A stretch of DNA of 64,000 nt from Floccifex porci (GTDB taxonomy: Bacteria > Bacillota_I > Bacilli_A > Erysipelotrichales > Erysipelotrichaceae): contig NZ_VUMM01000001.1 in NCBI RefSeq assembly GCF_009696175.1, positions 1 to 64,000 of the forward strand. Direction: 5' to 3'. Under the pieces are notes generated by a model. It made no database searches and was not told the DNA's origin. It saw nothing but the letters and a program-made list of their open reading frames with translations. How positions within the stretch are numbered: the stretch's first letter is position 1; each line of letters starts with the position of its first letter. Below, in pieces: positions 17,649 through 27,366 of the stretch. A program made the translations under genes and the position numbers.

Positions 17649-19484
17649 ATGGATAATGTATATCAAACAAGTTTATATAAAAAATATAGAGGAGCTGTTA
17701 TTATAGCCATTGATTTGATCATTGTTTTCTGTTCCTATGTACTGGTGTTTTTAGCAGGAAACAACTTCTTTTTAAATGGTGGATTTCTTCATTTCACAAA
17801 ATTAATTATTTTTGGAATGATTTTTGTTCTTGTTCTTCATTTAATCAGTGAACTCTTCTTTAAACAGCATAAATCATTATGGACCTATACCGGACCTAGA
17901 GATATTATACGCAGTTTCTACAGTTTTCTATTTTGTGTTGTGATCATGTCTTTCTTTTCCCATACAATGCATGTATTTAAAATACAGACTTTTGTAGCCG
18001 CTGAATGTGTTGCTTTTGTACTGCAGATGGGAATTCGTATTGCCTATCGATATATGCATTCTTATCTGGAAAATGTAGATCGTACAACCAAAGCATTGAT
18101 CATTGGAGCTGGAAATGGTGGATATTTAATGTTGAATGAGATATATCGAAATAATAAATATCCTTATCATGTGATTGGTTTTTTAGATGATTTTAAATCA
18201 AAAGGAACCATTGTCAGTGGAAAAAAAGTATTGGGAACCATTGATGAAGTGTCCGAAATTGTTGAGCAGTACAATGTAAAACAATTGTTTATATCCATTA
18301 CCAATGCAACAGATGCACAGAAACAAAGAATCATTGAATTGTGTGCCAATACAAGCTGTAATACGAAAATTATGCGTTTTTCATTAGAAAATGAAAATGA
18401 AGTCAGTGTGGATGATATTTCCATTGAAGATTTATTGAATCGTCACAGTATTGATTTAAAAACAGAAGAAATTGGTTCTTATTTAGAAAATAAAGTAGTT
18501 TGTGTAACTGGAGCTGGAGGATCGATTGGTTCGGAATTGTGTCGTCAGATTGTAAAATTCAATCCTTCAAAATTAATTATGGTGGATATTAATGAAAATT
18601 CTTTATATATGTTAAAACAGGAATTTTTACGAAATCAGAGAAACCATATTATGAATGAAAAAATAGAAATGGAATCATTGATCATTTCCATTCGTGAAAG
18701 AGAAGATATATTTAAACTGATGGAAAAATATCATCCAGAAGTTGTCTATCATGCGGCAGCTCATAAACATGTTCCTTTAATGGAAGATCGACCAATGGAA
18801 GCCATTCGAAACAATGTTTTTGGTACTAAAAATGTGATTGATGCCAGCATGAAGTATGGCGTTAAACGTTTTATTATGATTTCCACAGATAAAGCAGTGA
18901 ATCCGACCAATGTAATGGGAGCAACCAAACGAATGACGGAACTGATTTTACAGTCTCGTAAATGCAATGGAGACATTAAGATGGCTGCGGTTCGATTTGG
19001 GAATGTACTGGGTTCCAATGGTTCGGTGATTCCAATCTTTAAAGAACAGATCAAACAGGGAGGACCGGTAACGGTTACCGATTACAATATTCAGCGTTAT
19101 TTTATGACCATACCAGAGGCTGCTCAACTTGTATTACAGGCAGGATATTACGCTCAGCATCGAGAAATCTTTGTATTGGACATGGGAAAACCAGTCAAAA
19201 TATTAGATTTAGCGGAAAAAATGATTCGATTGGCGGGCAAAGTTCCTTACAAAGATATTGAGATACAGGAAATAGGTTTACGGCCTGGAGAAAAGATGTT
19301 TGAAGAATTGGCTTTAGAAATTGAAAAATGTCATAAAACCGATAACAATCTTATTTTTGTCCATGAAAGAATGGACATTTCACAGGATGATATTGATCAG
19401 AAACTAAAGGTTTTAGATGATACAATTGAAAAGACCGATGACATTTACGAAATAAAAGATATTTTAATGAAAGTTATACAATAG
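17649..19484 (+). CDS. Membrane-bound nucleotide-sugar 4,6-dehydratase (CapD/PglF/WbpM-like)
   Basis: A 611-residue protein. About four membrane helices fill residues 10-135. A first Rossmann-like domain (IIGAGNGGYLMLNEI) follows, and then the catalytic SDR domain with VTGAGGSIGSELCRQI near residue 285, the lines AAHKHVPLMEDRP and STDKAVNPTNVMGATKR, and GLRPGEKMFEEL. The M-x3-K in place of Y-x3-K is the mark of this UDP-GlcNAc C4,C6-dehydratase family. The enzyme makes UDP-4-keto-6-deoxy sugars, often leading to diacetamido sugars or FucNAc-type sugars for surface glycans. It is a single-gene unit that opens the surface-glycan region. Confidence 0.92.
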   Translation: MDNVYQTSLYKKYRGAVIIAIDLIIVFCSYVLVFLAGNNFFLNGGFLHFTKLIIFGMIFVLVLHLISELFFKQHKSLWTYTGPRDIIRSFYSFLFCVVIMSFFSHTMHVFKIQTFVAAECVAFVLQMGIRIAYRYMHSYLENVDRTTKALIIGAGNGGYLMLNEIYRNNKYPYHVIGFLDDFKSKGTIVSGKKVLGTIDEVSEIVEQYNVKQLFISITNATDAQKQRIIELCANTSCNTKIMRFSLENENEVSVDDISIEDLLNRHSIDLKTEEIGSYLENKVVCVTGAGGSIGSELCRQIVKFNPSKLIMVDINENSLYMLKQEFLRNQRNHIMNEKIEMESLIISIREREDIFKLMEKYHPEVVYHAAAHKHVPLMEDRPMEAIRNNVFGTKNVIDASMKYGVKRFIMISTDKAVNPTNVMGATKRMTELILQSRKCNGDIKMAAVRFGNVLGSNGSVIPIFKEQIKQGGPVTVTDYNIQRYFMTIPEAAQLVLQAGYYAQHREIFVLDMGKPVKILDLAEKMIRLAGKVPYKDIEIQEIGLRPGEKMFEELALEIEKCHKTDNNLIFVHERMDISQDDIDQKLKVLDDTIEKTDDIYEIKDILMKVIQ

Positions 19485-19509
19485 ATAGTTGAAAAACTAT
19501 CTTTTTTTA
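19483..19509 (+). terminator. Terminator after the 4,6-dehydratase gene
   Basis: 8-bp stem AGATAGTT/AACTATCT, GAAA tetraloop, seven T; overlaps the stop codon. Confidence 0.9.
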
Positions 19510-19571
19510 TAATCACATATAATTAAATGTAATAAATAACAAATATAATGTAATAAAAGGAAATTTTTATG

Positions 19572-19577
19572 TATAAT
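19572..19577 (+). promoter_or_regulatory. -10 box of the first Cna-B surface protein gene
   Basis: TATAAT within TGTATAATATAT, about 65 nt upstream of the ATG. No good -35. Confidence 0.4.
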
Positions 19578-19641
19578 ATATTTGTAAAAATAACTATTCA
19601 TTTGGATTTTGTTTTTATAAGCAAAAGAAAGGAGAGAGTAT

Positions 19642-21573
19642 ATGAATAGAATAGCAAAATTATTTTGTCTGATTGCCTGCTGTTTTATGTTGTTTACAAA
19701 TTCCCCTGTAAATGTATTTGCTCAGGAAGAAGAAACAGTAGAAGAAATCAAACAGGAAAATGAGCCAGTTTTAGAACAGGAAGAAAATGAAGAAGAACAG
19801 GAAGAAAACTTTCCGGATTTAGCAACAGGTCTGGTAGCCTCTACTTTTACAGGTATTCAAACGTTCAGCAGATGGAAACCGGGTGGAGGAAGTAAGGCCC
19901 ACATAGACGTTCGTGTTGCAGGAACTTTGACTATCGCTTCTAAAGTAAATGGAGTGACTATTACAAGTGAAACTATTAATGTGCAAACAAGCAATGTCAC
20001 AGGTTCAATCAATGGGTCCAGCGTATCATTTACTCGTAAATCAGGGAGTGGAAAAGAAAATGAGTGGCGTGCAAGTATTAGTAAAAAAACACCATCTTCC
20101 GATATTATTTCCATTAGCTGTACATTAACGGGAACAAATTCAAAAGGACAGAAAATCAGTGTTCCATTCAGTATTACTTATTCAGGATACAGTACATTGA
20201 ATGGATTCATTCTGAACTGTCCAGATAAATCTGGATATGACATTGATATCGCTGCACAGACCATCTCAGAATCTTTTACAGTGGATCGTACCATTGAAAA
20301 AGAATGGGATGACAACAGTAACCAGGATAACAAACGTCCAGATAGTATTCAGGTTCAATTAAAAGCCAATGGTGAAAATTATGGTGATAAAATCACATTA
20401 AATGAAGAAAATGGATGGAAAGTCGAATTAACCGATTTACCTAAATATTCTTCCGGAACCAATGAAATTGTATATACAGTGGTAGAAGATAGTGTAGATA
20501 ACTATACACCATCCTATGCTTATAATGGAGAAACTATCACAATCACAAATACGATTACAGAAATTGAAAAAACATCGGTTACCGTTAATAAAGTATGGAA
20601 AGACAACGATGATCAGGATCGAATTCGCCCAGATCGTATCAAAGTATATTTGATGATTGGAGATAAAGTTGTCGATTCTGTGCATCTGAGTGAAGCAAAT
20701 CAATGGACATATACATTTACAAATCTGGATAAATATGCAGATGGACAAGAAATTGTATATACAGTAAGAGAATTTATTTCCGATGATTTAGAATTGCCAT
20801 ATAGTACAGAAATTACAGGATCTATGGCAGAAGGGTATACAATCACAAATACACATATTCCAGCTACCATTGAAAAGATTACGGTTTCTAAAACTTGGGA
20901 AGATTTAGATGACAATGATCGAATTCGTCCAGAAGATATTACCGTATATTTATATGGAAATGATTCACTTTATGATTCTATCGTATTAAATGAAGACAAT
21001 GATTGGAATTCTGCTTTTATAAATGTTCCTAAATATGATAAAGGAGAAGAAATCAACTATAAGATTGAAGAAATTGATGTCGAAGGATATACATCTGAAA
21101 TAAAAGGAAATATTACAGAAGGATTTGAAATTGTTAACTATCATGATCCAGAACAATTAGATCCAATTACTATTCAAAAAGTATGGGTAGATGAAGATGA
21201 TAAAGATGAAATTCGTCCAGATTCCATTACAGTTTATTTACTTGCCAATGGAGACAAGGAATGTTCTTTAACTTTAACAAAAGAAGAAAACTGGCAAGTC
21301 ACTCTAGAAGGTTTGTATAAATATAGAGATGGTGAAGAAATTGAATATACAATCGTTGAAGAAGAAGTAGAAGGATATACTTCAAATGTGGATGGATTCA
21401 CAATCACAAATACACACGAAGTGAAAGAAGAAGAGAAAAAGGAAGAACCAAAAAAAGAAAATCCTAAGAAAAATAACACAAATACAGGAGTCACTTCTTC
21501 TTTAAAAACTTATATTTCTTTATTCACAATCAGTGGATTGGCCTTAATTCTTTTAAGTAAGAAAAGAAAATAA
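19642..21573 (+). CDS. Wall-anchored surface protein with four Cna-B repeats
   Basis: A 643-residue secreted adhesin-like protein. Residues 1-28 are a signal peptide (IAKLFCLIACCFMLFTN, cleavage near VFAQ). An acidic linker of about 35 residues follows. Residues about 75-210 form a domain shared with the next gene (GAHIDVR/KAHIDVR, NVNGV, ENEWRASIS). Four Cna-B domains begin near residues 214, 312, 412 and 508, each with VxKxWxDxxDxDxxRP and ending in an ITNT-type line, the pattern of self-made Lys-Asn isopeptide bonds. The C-terminus has a charged spacer, NTNTG, a hydrophobic helix and KKRK: a sortase signal with an unusual NTNTG motif in place of LPXTG. Strong ribosome site AAAGGAGAG. Paralogous to the next gene. 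Confidence 0.9.
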   Translation: MNRIAKLFCLIACCFMLFTNSPVNVFAQEEETVEEIKQENEPVLEQEENEEEQEENFPDLATGLVASTFTGIQTFSRWKPGGGSKAHIDVRVAGTLTIASKVNGVTITSETINVQTSNVTGSINGSSVSFTRKSGSGKENEWRASISKKTPSSDIISISCTLTGTNSKGQKISVPFSITYSGYSTLNGFILNCPDKSGYDIDIAAQTISESFTVDRTIEKEWDDNSNQDNKRPDSIQVQLKANGENYGDKITLNEENGWKVELTDLPKYSSGTNEIVYTVVEDSVDNYTPSYAYNGETITITNTITEIEKTSVTVNKVWKDNDDQDRIRPDRIKVYLMIGDKVVDSVHLSEANQWTYTFTNLDKYADGQEIVYTVREFISDDLELPYSTEITGSMAEGYTITNTHIPATIEKITVSKTWEDLDDNDRIRPEDITVYLYGNDSLYDSIVLNEDNDWNSAFINVPKYDKGEEINYKIEEIDVEGYTSEIKGNITEGFEIVNYHDPEQLDPITIQKVWVDEDDKDEIRPDSITVYLLANGDKECSLTLTKEENWQVTLEGLYKYRDGEEIEYTIVEEEVEGYTSNVDGFTITNTHEVKEEEKKEEPKKENPKKNNTNTGVTSSLKTYISLFTISGLALILLSKKRK

Positions 21574-21589
21574 AATATAAAAATCAATG

Positions 21590-21615
21590 AACCAGGATGA
21601 AAGTCCTGGTTTTTG
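21590..21615 (+). terminator. Terminator after the first Cna-B gene
   Basis: 8-bp stem AACCAGGA/TCCTGGTT, TGAAAG loop, T-run. Confidence 0.9.
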
Positions 21616-21758
21616 ATTTAACATACATTGAAATGGTTAAATATTACTTTTTAATATTTTTTTTGAAAGTGAATTAAAATAAAATGAAAATTTATATATA
21701 ATATATATAGATTCAATTCATGTTTTTATTTTAAACAAAAAAAGAAAGGAGAGAGGAA

Positions 21759-24422
21759 ATGAATGGAATTAGAAAAATGATGTGTTCGATTGCGTGTTGT
21801 TTCATGATATTAGGAAATGCTCCAATAAATATCTATGCAGCCGAAGAAGATCCAACAATTGAAGCTACAATAACTGAAACTTTAGCAAACGAACCAGAAC
21901 AAAATCCTGAGGTTTTAAGCACACAACCATCACAAGATCCAAGTATACAAGATCCAAGTACGGATCCAGATTTGGAAGAAGAACCTGAAGAAGAAATCAA
22001 AGAAGGAGAAACAACAGAAACACCAAATGCAGATCTAGGTGTTGCAACAGCACTTATGATGGCAGGTGCAAGTACATACCGTGGTCAAAGTGGAAATGGT
22101 CAAAATGGAAATCATGATGGAAATAGTGGCGGAGGAACAGGCGCTCATATCGATGTACGTTTTGCTGCATCTTTAACAATTGAATCTAAAGTAAATGGTA
22201 TTACGGTTTCCAGTGAAACAATCAGTGTAGACACAAGTAATGTCTTAGGATCCTTTAATGGCACACCTGTGTCATTTACTCGCAAATATGGACAAGGAAT
22301 TGAAAATGAATGGCGTGCAAGTATTAGTCAATTAACGCCAGCAACTGACAAAATTTCAATTTCATGTACATTAACAGGAACTAAGAAAGATGGAGAAAAA
22401 ATTAATATTCCATTCTCGATGGATTATTCTGGGGCTGCAACTTTAAACCAATTTAAAACAAATTGTCCCAATCATACTGGATACGATATTAATATAGTCG
22501 CAAACGATATTTCAGAATCCTTTACTGTAAATCGCACAATTCAAAAAGTATGGGACGATGACAACAATGCGAACAATACACGTCCTGATAATATTTCTGT
22601 CCAATTATTTGCAGACAATGAAGTATATGGCGAACCAATTACTATATCAAAAGACAATAATTGGCAAATTACAATAGAAAATCTACCAAAATATTCATCG
22701 GGAAATAAAGAAATTTATTATTCAGCTGAAGAAATCAATATACCAGCTGGTTATAGTTCTTTTACTTCATGTAGTGGTCAAAACATAACAATCACAAATA
22801 CGTATCGAGTAGAACAAACACAATCCATTACAGTTAGAAAAGTATGGGATGACAAAAATAATCAAGATGGAATTCGTCCGAATTCTATCAAAGTTTATTT
22901 AATGGACAATGAAGTTTCAAGAGGGGAAGTAATATTAAGTGAAGAAAATCATTGGACACATACTTTTACTGGTCTTGATGCGAATAAAGAATATCGTGTG
23001 GTTGAATACAAAGATACAACGACTACTGCATTAAATGAATATACAACAACTTATTCTGGTTCAATGCAAAATGGTTTCATAATCAAAAATAGTTATACAC
23101 CAGAAACAATCGAAAAACTAAATGTAAAAAAAGTTTGGGATGATAATAATGATCAAGATGGACTTCGTCCTAAATCCATTTATGTTTACTTATATGCCAA
23201 TGGAAATTATTACGATAAAATTATATTAAATGAAGAAAATGATTGGTCAGGTTCATTTGAAAATCTTCCAAAGAAATCCAATGGAGAAGACATTAAATAT
23301 ACTATCAAAGAACCTGCTTTAGATGGTTATACATCTAAAGTAACTGGTGATGTAGATAATGGATTTACTGTTACGAACACACAAGTATATGATTCTATAA
23401 CTGTTAAAAAAGAATGGAATGACAATAATAACCAAGATGGTCTTCGGCCTGAAAAAGTTTATATTTATCTAATTGGTAAAGTGAAAACTGAAAATCGTGT
23501 CATATTTTTGGCTTATGATGAACAAATTCTTTTAAATGATACAAATAATTGGACTTATTCATATTTGGATCATCCAGTATATTATGAAGGACATAAAATT
23601 GAATATATTTTACATGAAGGGGAAGTAGATAACTATACAACTGAAATAACAGGTGATGCTGAAAATGGATTTACTATCACAAATACACATATACCAGAAG
23701 TAAAAGATATTACGGTTCAGAAAGTATGGAATGATAATGATGATTTTTATGGTAAGCGTCCAGATGAAATTACGGTAGCTTTATTTGCGAATGGTAAAGA
23801 AGTGTCTACAATTCAGGTAAAAGAAAGTGAAGATTGGACGGCTACATTTGAAGATGTTCCGGTCTATGAGAATGGAAACAAAATAAAATATGAAGTATAT
23901 GAAAAATATACAATCGATAACGATGATTATAAATACTATGATTCTTCTGTTAAAGAAGATGAAAATGGTGGATTTATAATTACGAATACCTTTAATTATT
24001 TTAGTTTCACAGTTCGAAAAGTATGGAATGATCAAAATGATAAAGATGGTATACGTCCAGAAAAAGTACAGTTTGAATTGTATCAAAATGGAAAACTAAA
24101 AGATACATTTACTTTATCGGAAGGAAATGACTGGGATATTGATTTTACGGTACATGCTTTTGATGACGATGGAAATGTAATTGAGTATTCTGTTGTTGAA
24201 ATTAATGTAGCTGATGGTTATACATCTAAAGTGACTGGAAGTGCATTAGATGATTTTACAATTACGAATACACATGAAATCACTAAGAAAGAAGATCCTA
24301 AGAAAGAAGAAACGAAAACCAATAACACAAATACGGGTGTTGTATCTTCTTTTAGATCAAATATTCTATTATTGACTTTAAGTGCAATTGGTGTATTCTT
24401 CTTTAATAAGAAAAGAAAATAA
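21759..24422 (+). CDS. Wall-anchored surface protein with six Cna-B repeats
   Basis: An 887-residue paralogue of the preceding protein, with the same order: signal peptide (CSIACCFMILGNAPINIYA), Glu/Pro/Thr-rich linker, a Gly/Asn-rich stretch (NGNHDGNSGGG), the shared N-terminal domain (GAHIDVRFAASLTIESKVNG...ENEWRASIS), and Cna-B domains starting near residues 256, 356, 451, 546, 649 and 748. It ends with NTNTG, a hydrophobic helix and NKKRK. The Cna-B domains keep the Lys of KVW and the Asn near ITNT needed for internal isopeptide bonds. Repeat number differs from its neighbour (6 against 4), suggesting expansion by recombination. No sortase gene lies in the window. Its ribosome site region (AAAGGAGAGAG) is almost the same as in the paralogue. 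Confidence 0.9.
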   Translation: MNGIRKMMCSIACCFMILGNAPINIYAAEEDPTIEATITETLANEPEQNPEVLSTQPSQDPSIQDPSTDPDLEEEPEEEIKEGETTETPNADLGVATALMMAGASTYRGQSGNGQNGNHDGNSGGGTGAHIDVRFAASLTIESKVNGITVSSETISVDTSNVLGSFNGTPVSFTRKYGQGIENEWRASISQLTPATDKISISCTLTGTKKDGEKINIPFSMDYSGAATLNQFKTNCPNHTGYDINIVANDISESFTVNRTIQKVWDDDNNANNTRPDNISVQLFADNEVYGEPITISKDNNWQITIENLPKYSSGNKEIYYSAEEINIPAGYSSFTSCSGQNITITNTYRVEQTQSITVRKVWDDKNNQDGIRPNSIKVYLMDNEVSRGEVILSEENHWTHTFTGLDANKEYRVVEYKDTTTTALNEYTTTYSGSMQNGFIIKNSYTPETIEKLNVKKVWDDNNDQDGLRPKSIYVYLYANGNYYDKIILNEENDWSGSFENLPKKSNGEDIKYTIKEPALDGYTSKVTGDVDNGFTVTNTQVYDSITVKKEWNDNNNQDGLRPEKVYIYLIGKVKTENRVIFLAYDEQILLNDTNNWTYSYLDHPVYYEGHKIEYILHEGEVDNYTTEITGDAENGFTITNTHIPEVKDITVQKVWNDNDDFYGKRPDEITVALFANGKEVSTIQVKESEDWTATFEDVPVYENGNKIKYEVYEKYTIDNDDYKYYDSSVKEDENGGFIITNTFNYFSFTVRKVWNDQNDKDGIRPEKVQFELYQNGKLKDTFTLSEGNDWDIDFTVHAFDDDGNVIEYSVVEINVADGYTSKVTGSALDDFTITNTHEITKKEDPKKEETKTNNTNTGVVSSFRSNILLLTLSAIGVFFFNKKRK

Positions 24423-24439
24423 TCTATGAATTATGATTT

Positions 24440-24466
24440 GCCTTGTGTATTCGCACAAGGCTTTTT
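24440..24466 (+). terminator. Terminator after the second Cna-B gene
   Basis: 8-bp stem GCCTTGTG/CACAAGGC, TATTCG loop, five T. Confidence 0.9.
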
Positions 24467-24504
24467 CATGTGATATAATATTAAAAAATGTTCTGGAGGT
24501 TATT

Positions 24505-26241
24505 ATGAAGAAGAAAACAAAAAAAGCACTCCTTATCACTGGATTGTCTTTGGGTGCTGCTTATGCTGGTTTGTCGATTCTTGCCAAACATTCACGCGAT
24601 AAACAAAAAGAAGATCCAGATTTAAAAGTACAGACCTATGAAGATCAGGGAATTCGATTGAGTCCAAAAGATAAAACTTTTTATGAAAAATATGGAAAAA
24701 GAGTGGTTGATGTTGGCCTTTCCTTTACTGGTTTAATTGTATTGGCTCCTGTATATGGACTGATTTCTCTTGCCATTGTGATGGATGATCCAGGTCCTGT
24801 ATTGTTTACTCAAAAGCGAGTGGGAGAAAATAAAACATATTTTAAGCTTCATAAATTCAGAAGTATGAAGATGAGCACGCCTCATGATGTACCAACTCAT
24901 CTACTGGAAAATCCAGATCAGTATATTACTCGTGTTGGTAAAATTTTAAGAAAATATTCATTAGATGAGCTTCCTCAAATATGGGATATATTTGTGGGAA
25001 ATATCACAACGGTTGGACCTAGACCGGCTTTATGGAACCAGAAAGATCTGATTGCACAAAGAGATTTATATTATGCCAATGATGTCAAACCTGGTTTAAC
25101 GGGCTGGGCTCAGATCAATGGTAGAGACGAACTGGAAATTGATGTAAAAGCTTCTTTAGATGGAGAATACACTAGAGCGCTTCAAAAAAACAGTTTATCG
25201 GGTTTCATGATGGATGTGAAATGTTTCTTTAAAACGATTACTTCCGTTTTACATCATGATGGAGTCGTAGAAGGTGGAACCGGTTCTCTTCCTTCAAATT
25301 ATGATCAGATTGGTTTTGGACACGATGTTAAAATCAATTTGAATAAAAAAAGAAAAGTATTGATTACAGGAAAAGATTCTTATATTGGTACTTCCTTTGA
25401 AAAATATGCGTATAAAAAATATCCGGATTCTTTTGAAATCGATACTTTGGATATGAAAGATGAAAATTGGAAAGAGCATGATTTTTCAAAATACGATGCC
25501 ATTTTCCATGTTGCAGGAATTGCGCATGCAGATGTAGATTCCATTGATGAAGATCAAAAGAAATTATATTATCAGATCAATTGTGATCTAGCTTATGATT
25601 GTGCTAAGAAAGCCAAAGAAGAAGGTGTTAGACAATTCATCTTTATGTCCAGTATGATTGTTTATGGACAGATAAGCAATCTGAAACAGAGTGGTCGCAT
25701 TACTCGCTTAACAAAACCTGAACCATCCAATTTCTATGGAGATTCAAAATGGAAAGCGGATTGTAAAATACGAACTTTAATGGATAAGAAATTTAATGTA
25801 GTAACGATACGTCCTCCAATGATATATGGAAAAGGAAGTAAAGGAAATTATCCGATTTTATCAAAAATTGCTCAAAAAACACCAGTGATTCCGAATGTGG
25901 AAAATGAAAGATCTATACTATATATTGAAAATTTATGTGAATTTGTTTGTCAGGTTCTATTTTCAGGAAAAGGTGGAATCTTCTTTCCACAGAATAAAGA
26001 ATTAGTAAGTACTACTCAAATTATGGAAGAAGTAGCTAAAGTACATAATCACAAAGTGATTTCTTCTTCCTTATTGAGTCCAGCTGTATTTATATCCAGT
26101 ACATTACCTGGAAAAGTAGGAAAACTGGTGAATAAAGCCTTTGGTTCGTGTGCGTATGATCCATCTATGAGTGTATATCCTGGATTGGATTATCAGGTTG
26201 TCGATTTTAAAAAATCAATTAAATTAACAGAAGGAAAATAA
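24505..26241 (+). CDS. Phosphoglycosyltransferase fused to a sugar-nucleotide epimerase/reductase
   Basis: A 578-residue fusion. Residues 1-30 contain a Lys-rich start and a first hydrophobic segment. Residues about 60-260 are a bacterial sugar transferase (WcaJ/PglC type) with one re-entrant hydrophobic stretch, DDPGPVLFTQKRVGENKTYF, LHKFRSMK, SLDELPQIWDIFVG and GPRPALW, which moves a sugar phosphate onto undecaprenyl phosphate. Residues about 285-578 are an SDR domain (VLITGKDSYIGTSF, HVAGIAHAD, YGDSKWKAD with Y-x3-K). The frame starts earlier, but the ATG at 24505 has a clear GGAGG. The fusion suggests the epimerase/reductase finishes the sugar used by the transferase, perhaps the keto-sugar from the dehydratase at 17649. 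It abuts the next gene with no gap. Confidence 0.9.
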   Translation: MKKKTKKALLITGLSLGAAYAGLSILAKHSRDKQKEDPDLKVQTYEDQGIRLSPKDKTFYEKYGKRVVDVGLSFTGLIVLAPVYGLISLAIVMDDPGPVLFTQKRVGENKTYFKLHKFRSMKMSTPHDVPTHLLENPDQYITRVGKILRKYSLDELPQIWDIFVGNITTVGPRPALWNQKDLIAQRDLYYANDVKPGLTGWAQINGRDELEIDVKASLDGEYTRALQKNSLSGFMMDVKCFFKTITSVLHHDGVVEGGTGSLPSNYDQIGFGHDVKINLNKKRKVLITGKDSYIGTSFEKYAYKKYPDSFEIDTLDMKDENWKEHDFSKYDAIFHVAGIAHADVDSIDEDQKKLYYQINCDLAYDCAKKAKEEGVRQFIFMSSMIVYGQISNLKQSGRITRLTKPEPSNFYGDSKWKADCKIRTLMDKKFNVVTIRPPMIYGKGSKGNYPILSKIAQKTPVIPNVENERSILYIENLCEFVCQVLFSGKGGIFFPQNKELVSTTQIMEEVAKVHNHKVISSSLLSPAVFISSTLPGKVGKLVNKAFGSCAYDPSMSVYPGLDYQVVDFKKSIKLTEGK

Positions 26242-27366
26242 ATGAAAATTGTTATCGTATGTGCTTTTGATACGTATTTTGAACGTGTCAGACTTTTAAA
26301 AAAATATTATGAAGAAAAAGGAAATGAAGTATTAATTCTTTCTTCTTCGTTTTCTCATCGGAAAAAAGAACAGATTCAATCGGATTTAGTGGATATTTCT
26401 ATATCCACTAAACCGTATTATAAAAATTTATCCATTGATCGTCTTTACAATCATTATGAATTTTCGAGTAAAACAAAAGAACAATTGGAAACTATACAAC
26501 CCGATTTAATTCATTGTTTGATTCCATGTAATAGTTTATGTAAAACAATGAGTGAATATAAAGAAAAACATAATGTAAAACTTATATTTGATGTAATGGA
26601 TCTATGGCCAGAAACTATGCCCATTCAAACCTTAAAGAATCATTTCCCATTTACTTTATGGAAAAATATTAGAGACCGATATCTAAAAAATGCCGATTAT
26701 ATATTGTGTGAATGTGATCTGTTCAAAGAAAAACTGAATTTGATTCATTATGAATCTTGTAGCACTTTATACTGGTCAAAGGAAAATCTGCCTTTAGATA
26801 GTCATCCAGAATTATCGGATGATCTGGAATTCTGTTATTTAGGAAGTATCAATCATATTATTGACATTCCTTTTATCGTTCAGTTTTTAAAAGAGTGTTC
26901 TTTATATAAAAAAGTAAGACTTCACATTATTGGAAATGGAGAAAATAAAACAGACTGGATCTATTCCTGTTTAGAAAATGGTATAAATGTCATCGATCAT
27001 AAAGAAATTTACGATCCTGAAAAGAAACAGAAAATATTTGATCAATGTCATTATGCTTTAAATGTTATGAAACCCAGTGTGGTAGTGGGATTGACAATGA
27101 AATCACTGGATTATTTGTGTGGCTCAATTCCAATGATCAATACAATACAGGGGGATACGTATACTTTATGTGAAGAAAAAGATTTAGGATGGAATGTAGA
27201 TACTTTAAATTATAAAAAGGCTGCTTATCTATTATGTGAAGAAAGTAAAGAGTGCCAGCTTCAAAGAAGAAGAAACTGTAAGGAAGCTTATTATACTTAT
27301 TTCACTTATGAGTCTTTTAAAATGAAATTAGATGAAGTTTATGGAAAAATATTACACAACGGGTAA
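26242..27366 (+). CDS. Glycosyltransferase, GT4-like
   Basis: A 374-residue cytoplasmic protein of GT-B layout. The N-terminal domain opens with KIVIVCAFDTYFERVRLLKKYY and contains LIFDVMDLWPETMP, a line typical of WbuB/WcaI-like GT4 enzymes. The C-terminal domain has LEFCYLGSINHIID, LHIIGNGENK and GLTMKSLDYLCGSIPMINT, matching the nucleotide-sugar binding half. The usual GT4 ExxxxxxxE is only loosely kept. Its ATG touches the stop of the initiating phosphoglycosyltransferase, so it probably adds the second sugar to the lipid-linked primer. The 3' end overlaps the MerR-methyltransferase gene by about 30 bp. Confidence 0.8.
   Translation: MKIVIVCAFDTYFERVRLLKKYYEEKGNEVLILSSSFSHRKKEQIQSDLVDISISTKPYYKNLSIDRLYNHYEFSSKTKEQLETIQPDLIHCLIPCNSLCKTMSEYKEKHNVKLIFDVMDLWPETMPIQTLKNHFPFTLWKNIRDRYLKNADYILCECDLFKEKLNLIHYESCSTLYWSKENLPLDSHPELSDDLEFCYLGSINHIIDIPFIVQFLKECSLYKKVRLHIIGNGENKTDWIYSCLENGINVIDHKEIYDPEKKQKIFDQCHYALNVMKPSVVVGLTMKSLDYLCGSIPMINTIQGDTYTLCEEKDLGWNVDTLNYKKAAYLLCEESKECQLQRRRNCKEAYYTYFTYESFKMKLDEVYGKILHNG

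Noticed and set aside
19642-24422. Repeated Cna-B segments considered as a CRISPR-like or satellite DNA array
   Set aside because: The repetition is at protein level with diverged DNA and about 300-bp period; there are no short identical repeats with unique spacers. No CRISPR array or cas gene was seen in the window.
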